From an uncultured Ellagibacter sp. (GTDB lineage: Bacteria; Actinomycetota; Coriobacteriia; Coriobacteriales; Eggerthellaceae): a DNA stretch of 15,615 nt. Of this stretch, positions 14,370 through 15,615 are shown piece by piece (position 1 is the stretch's first letter; each line of letters opens with the position of its first letter). Both the position numbers and the translations under genes were made by a program. The notes under the pieces were generated by a model. That model had not been told where the DNA came from. It saw nothing but the letters and a program-made list of their open reading frames with translations, and made no database searches. Where the stretch lies: NCBI GenBank assembly GCA_934613165.1, contig CAKTSW010000007.1, positions 1 through 15,615 of the forward strand, in the 5' to 3' direction.

Positions 14370-15203
14370 ATGACCGAAAGCATCGCTTGTGAGGGAGGGC
14401 GCGAAAACGATTCGCGTCCTCCTTTTCTTCGTCTTAACAACGCAATCGTCCAGCGCTCGGGTAAAACCATCCTGAACGTAGGATCGTTCGAGCTCGCCGA
14501 GGGCGAGAGCATGGCGCTCCTCGGCCCCAACGGCGCCGGCAAATCGACGTTCATCAAGCTCATCACCCGCGAGATTCTTCCGCTTTACCAGGACGAACCG
14601 CCCGTGCTCTTCCGCGGCAACGCGCGCGCGACGCTCGAGGACGTGAAGAAATGCCTCGGCATCGTGTCGTCGACCATGCAGGACCAGATCACGGTGCACA
14701 TGCCCGCGATCGAGGTCGTGGTCGGCGGGCTGTACGGGTCGCTCGGCGTGCCGAAGCGCGTGAACGCGAGCGAGGACGACTACGCCCGCTGCCGCAAGAC
14801 GATGGAGATGCTCGGTGTCGACAAAGTCGCCGACCGCGACGTGATGACGCTTTCCACCGGCCAGGCGCGCCGTGTGCTGTTCGCCCGCGCGCTCGTCCAC
14901 GACCCGGACGTCATCGTGCTCGACGAGCCGTGCACCGGTCTCGACCCGCAGGGCATGCACTACGTGCGCCGTTCCATGCGCATGATCGCCCGGTCGGGGC
15001 GAGCGATTCTGCTGGTCACGCACTACGCGGAGGACATCATCCCCGAAATCGAGCGGCTTCTGCTCATCAAGAACGGAGCGGTTCACGCGGACGGCCCGAA
15101 GGAAGAGCTCCTCACCGACGAGGCCATGTCGTCGCTGTTCGACGTGCCGATGAGCGTCGCGGAAGCAACCCCGGGCCACTATTCGCTGACAAGCGAGTAC
15201 TAG
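14370..15203 (+). CDS. ABC transporter ATP-binding protein (YlmA-like)
   Basis: This 277-residue soluble ATPase has Walker A GPNGAGKST (52-60), Q-loop Gln104, a signature LSTGQ (161-165, where LSGGQ is usual), Walker B VIVLDEP (181-187) and H-loop His218 in VTHYAEDIIPEI. The segments SSTMQ, DEPCTGLDP and VTHYAEDIIPEI followed by LLLIKNG resemble the YlmA/ModF-like stand-alone ABC ATPases, whose transport partner is generally unclear. No permease gene follows, as two tRNA genes come next. The start at 14370 lies 5 nt after the foldase stop with only a weak site upstream (AAAGG near 14351), consistent with translational coupling. GAGGGAGGG at 14390-14398 is inside the gene with no start codon placed for it. 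Substrate is unknown. Confidence 0.88.
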   Translation: MTESIACEGGRENDSRPPFLRLNNAIVQRSGKTILNVGSFELAEGESMALLGPNGAGKSTFIKLITREILPLYQDEPPVLFRGNARATLEDVKKCLGIVSSTMQDQITVHMPAIEVVVGGLYGSLGVPKRVNASEDDYARCRKTMEMLGVDKVADRDVMTLSTGQARRVLFARALVHDPDVIVLDEPCTGLDPQGMHYVRRSMRMIARSGRAILLVTHYAEDIIPEIERLLLIKNGAVHADGPKEELLTDEAMSSLFDVPMSVAEATPGHYSLTSEY

Positions 15204-15286
15204 CCGTTTGCGAAGCGGTTGCTCCTGGTTGCCCGCCTTTTGCGGCGGCGCGACGCAGGGGCAACTTATGAATTTGAAATTTCTTC

Positions 15287-15315
15287 TTGTTGCAGGGCGG
15301 TTGTATCTGTATAAT
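15287..15315 (+). promoter_or_regulatory. Strong promoter of the tRNA-Ser genes
   Basis: TTGTTG (15287-15292) and a perfect TATAAT (15310-15315) are spaced by the ideal 17 bp. The predicted start is near 15322, about 20 nt before the first tRNA. Confidence 0.8.
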
Positions 15316-15340
15316 ACTTAGCTGCTGCAATTGGCAATGC

Positions 15341-15432
15341 GGAGAGATGTCCGAGCTGGCCGAAGGAGCACGATTGGAAATCGTGTATGCCCCAAAAGGG
15401 TATCTGGGGTTCGAATCCCCATCTCTCCGCCA
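15341..15432 (+). tRNA. tRNA-Ser (anticodon GGA)
   Basis: A 92-nt class II tRNA: acceptor GGAGAGA/TCTCTCC, discriminator G and encoded CCA. The anticodon stem CACGA/TCGTG encloses TTGGAAA, anticodon GGA. A long variable arm (TGCCCCAAAAGGGTA region) and the T-arm GGGG-TTCGAAT-CCCC support serine. Confidence 0.97.
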
Positions 15433-15441
15433 GAAAAAAGT

Positions 15442-15460
15442 AACGCGCTTCGGCGCGTTT
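15442..15460 (+). terminator. Possible terminator or processing hairpin between the tRNA-Ser genes
   Basis: AACGCGC-TTCG-GCGCGTT (15442-15459) is a 7-bp stem with a stable UUCG loop followed by a short TTT-like tract. A second hairpin GAGGCT-tta-AGCCTC follows at 15468-15482. Either partial termination or RNA processing between the two tRNAs is possible. Confidence 0.5.
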
Positions 15461-15494
15461 CGCATATGAGGCTTTAAGCCTCACACCCCACCGC

Positions 15495-15587
15495 GGAGGG
15501 GTGGCAGAGTGGTTGAATGCGGCGGTCTCGAAAACCGTTTTGCCCGTAATCCGGGTAACGAGGGTTCGAATCCCTCCTCCTCCGCCA
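15495..15587 (+). tRNA. tRNA-Ser (anticodon CGA)
   Basis: A 93-nt class II tRNA: acceptor GGAGGGG/CTCCTCC with one G-U pair, discriminator G and encoded CCA. The anticodon stem GCGGT/ACCGT encloses CTCGAAA, anticodon CGA. The long variable arm (TTGCCCGTAATCCGGGTAA) and T-arm GAGGG-TTCGAAT-CCCTC are typical. No separate promoter is seen in the 62 nt after the first tRNA, so cotranscription is likely. Confidence 0.96.
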
Positions 15588-15615
15588 GTTAGAATCGAGC
15601 GAGCCTGCGAATAGC

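Overview
The window (about 62% GC by eye) looks like chromosomal DNA of a Coriobacteriia actinobacterium, most likely family Eggerthellaceae (Eggerthella, Slackia, Gordonibacter relatives). The basis is a LuxR-type regulator with a 12-helix MFS-like N-terminus (a fusion common in that family), a sortase-anchored VWA/pilin-type adhesin, an Actinobacteria-like high-GC style and CCA-encoding tRNA genes. This is inference from gene types, not a database match.

Left part (1-2160): the 3' end of galE (+) converges on a HAD phosphatase gene of the gph type (-) across a shared 17-bp hairpin. Upstream of gph is a structured, tRNA-derived intergenic block lying between two minus-strand terminators, then a complete tRNA-Gly(CCC) (-). 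Beyond the tRNA is a 288-bp intergenic repeat in which TTTGCAAA palindromes recur at exactly 31-bp steps.

Centre (2160-10590): a membrane-bound LuxR-family regulator (-) is divergent from a 2172-residue surface adhesin (+). The adhesin has a signal peptide, a VWA domain with a MIDAS, eight pilin-type domains each with a Lys/Glu/Asn isopeptide-type triad, a Pro-rich wall region and an LAKTG sorting signal. The shared 255-bp upstream region holds dyad symmetry, so the regulator may control the adhesin (inference). No sortase gene is present.

Right part (10590-15615): a 1.3-kb stretch without a convincing gene contains the second copy of the 288-bp repeat and a GC-rich minisatellite. It is followed by a small Cys-rich (YkgJ/CxxCxxCC) protein, purE, a PrsA-like PpiC foldase lipoprotein with a Ser/Asp-rich tail, a YlmA-like ABC ATPase starting 5 nt after the foldase stop, and two tRNA-Ser genes (GGA, CGA) behind a near-consensus promoter.

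The strongest candidate for something undescribed is the pair of 31-bp-phased TTTGCAAA arrays (1607-1894 and 10841-11128). They align with no indel and share terminal inverted repeats.
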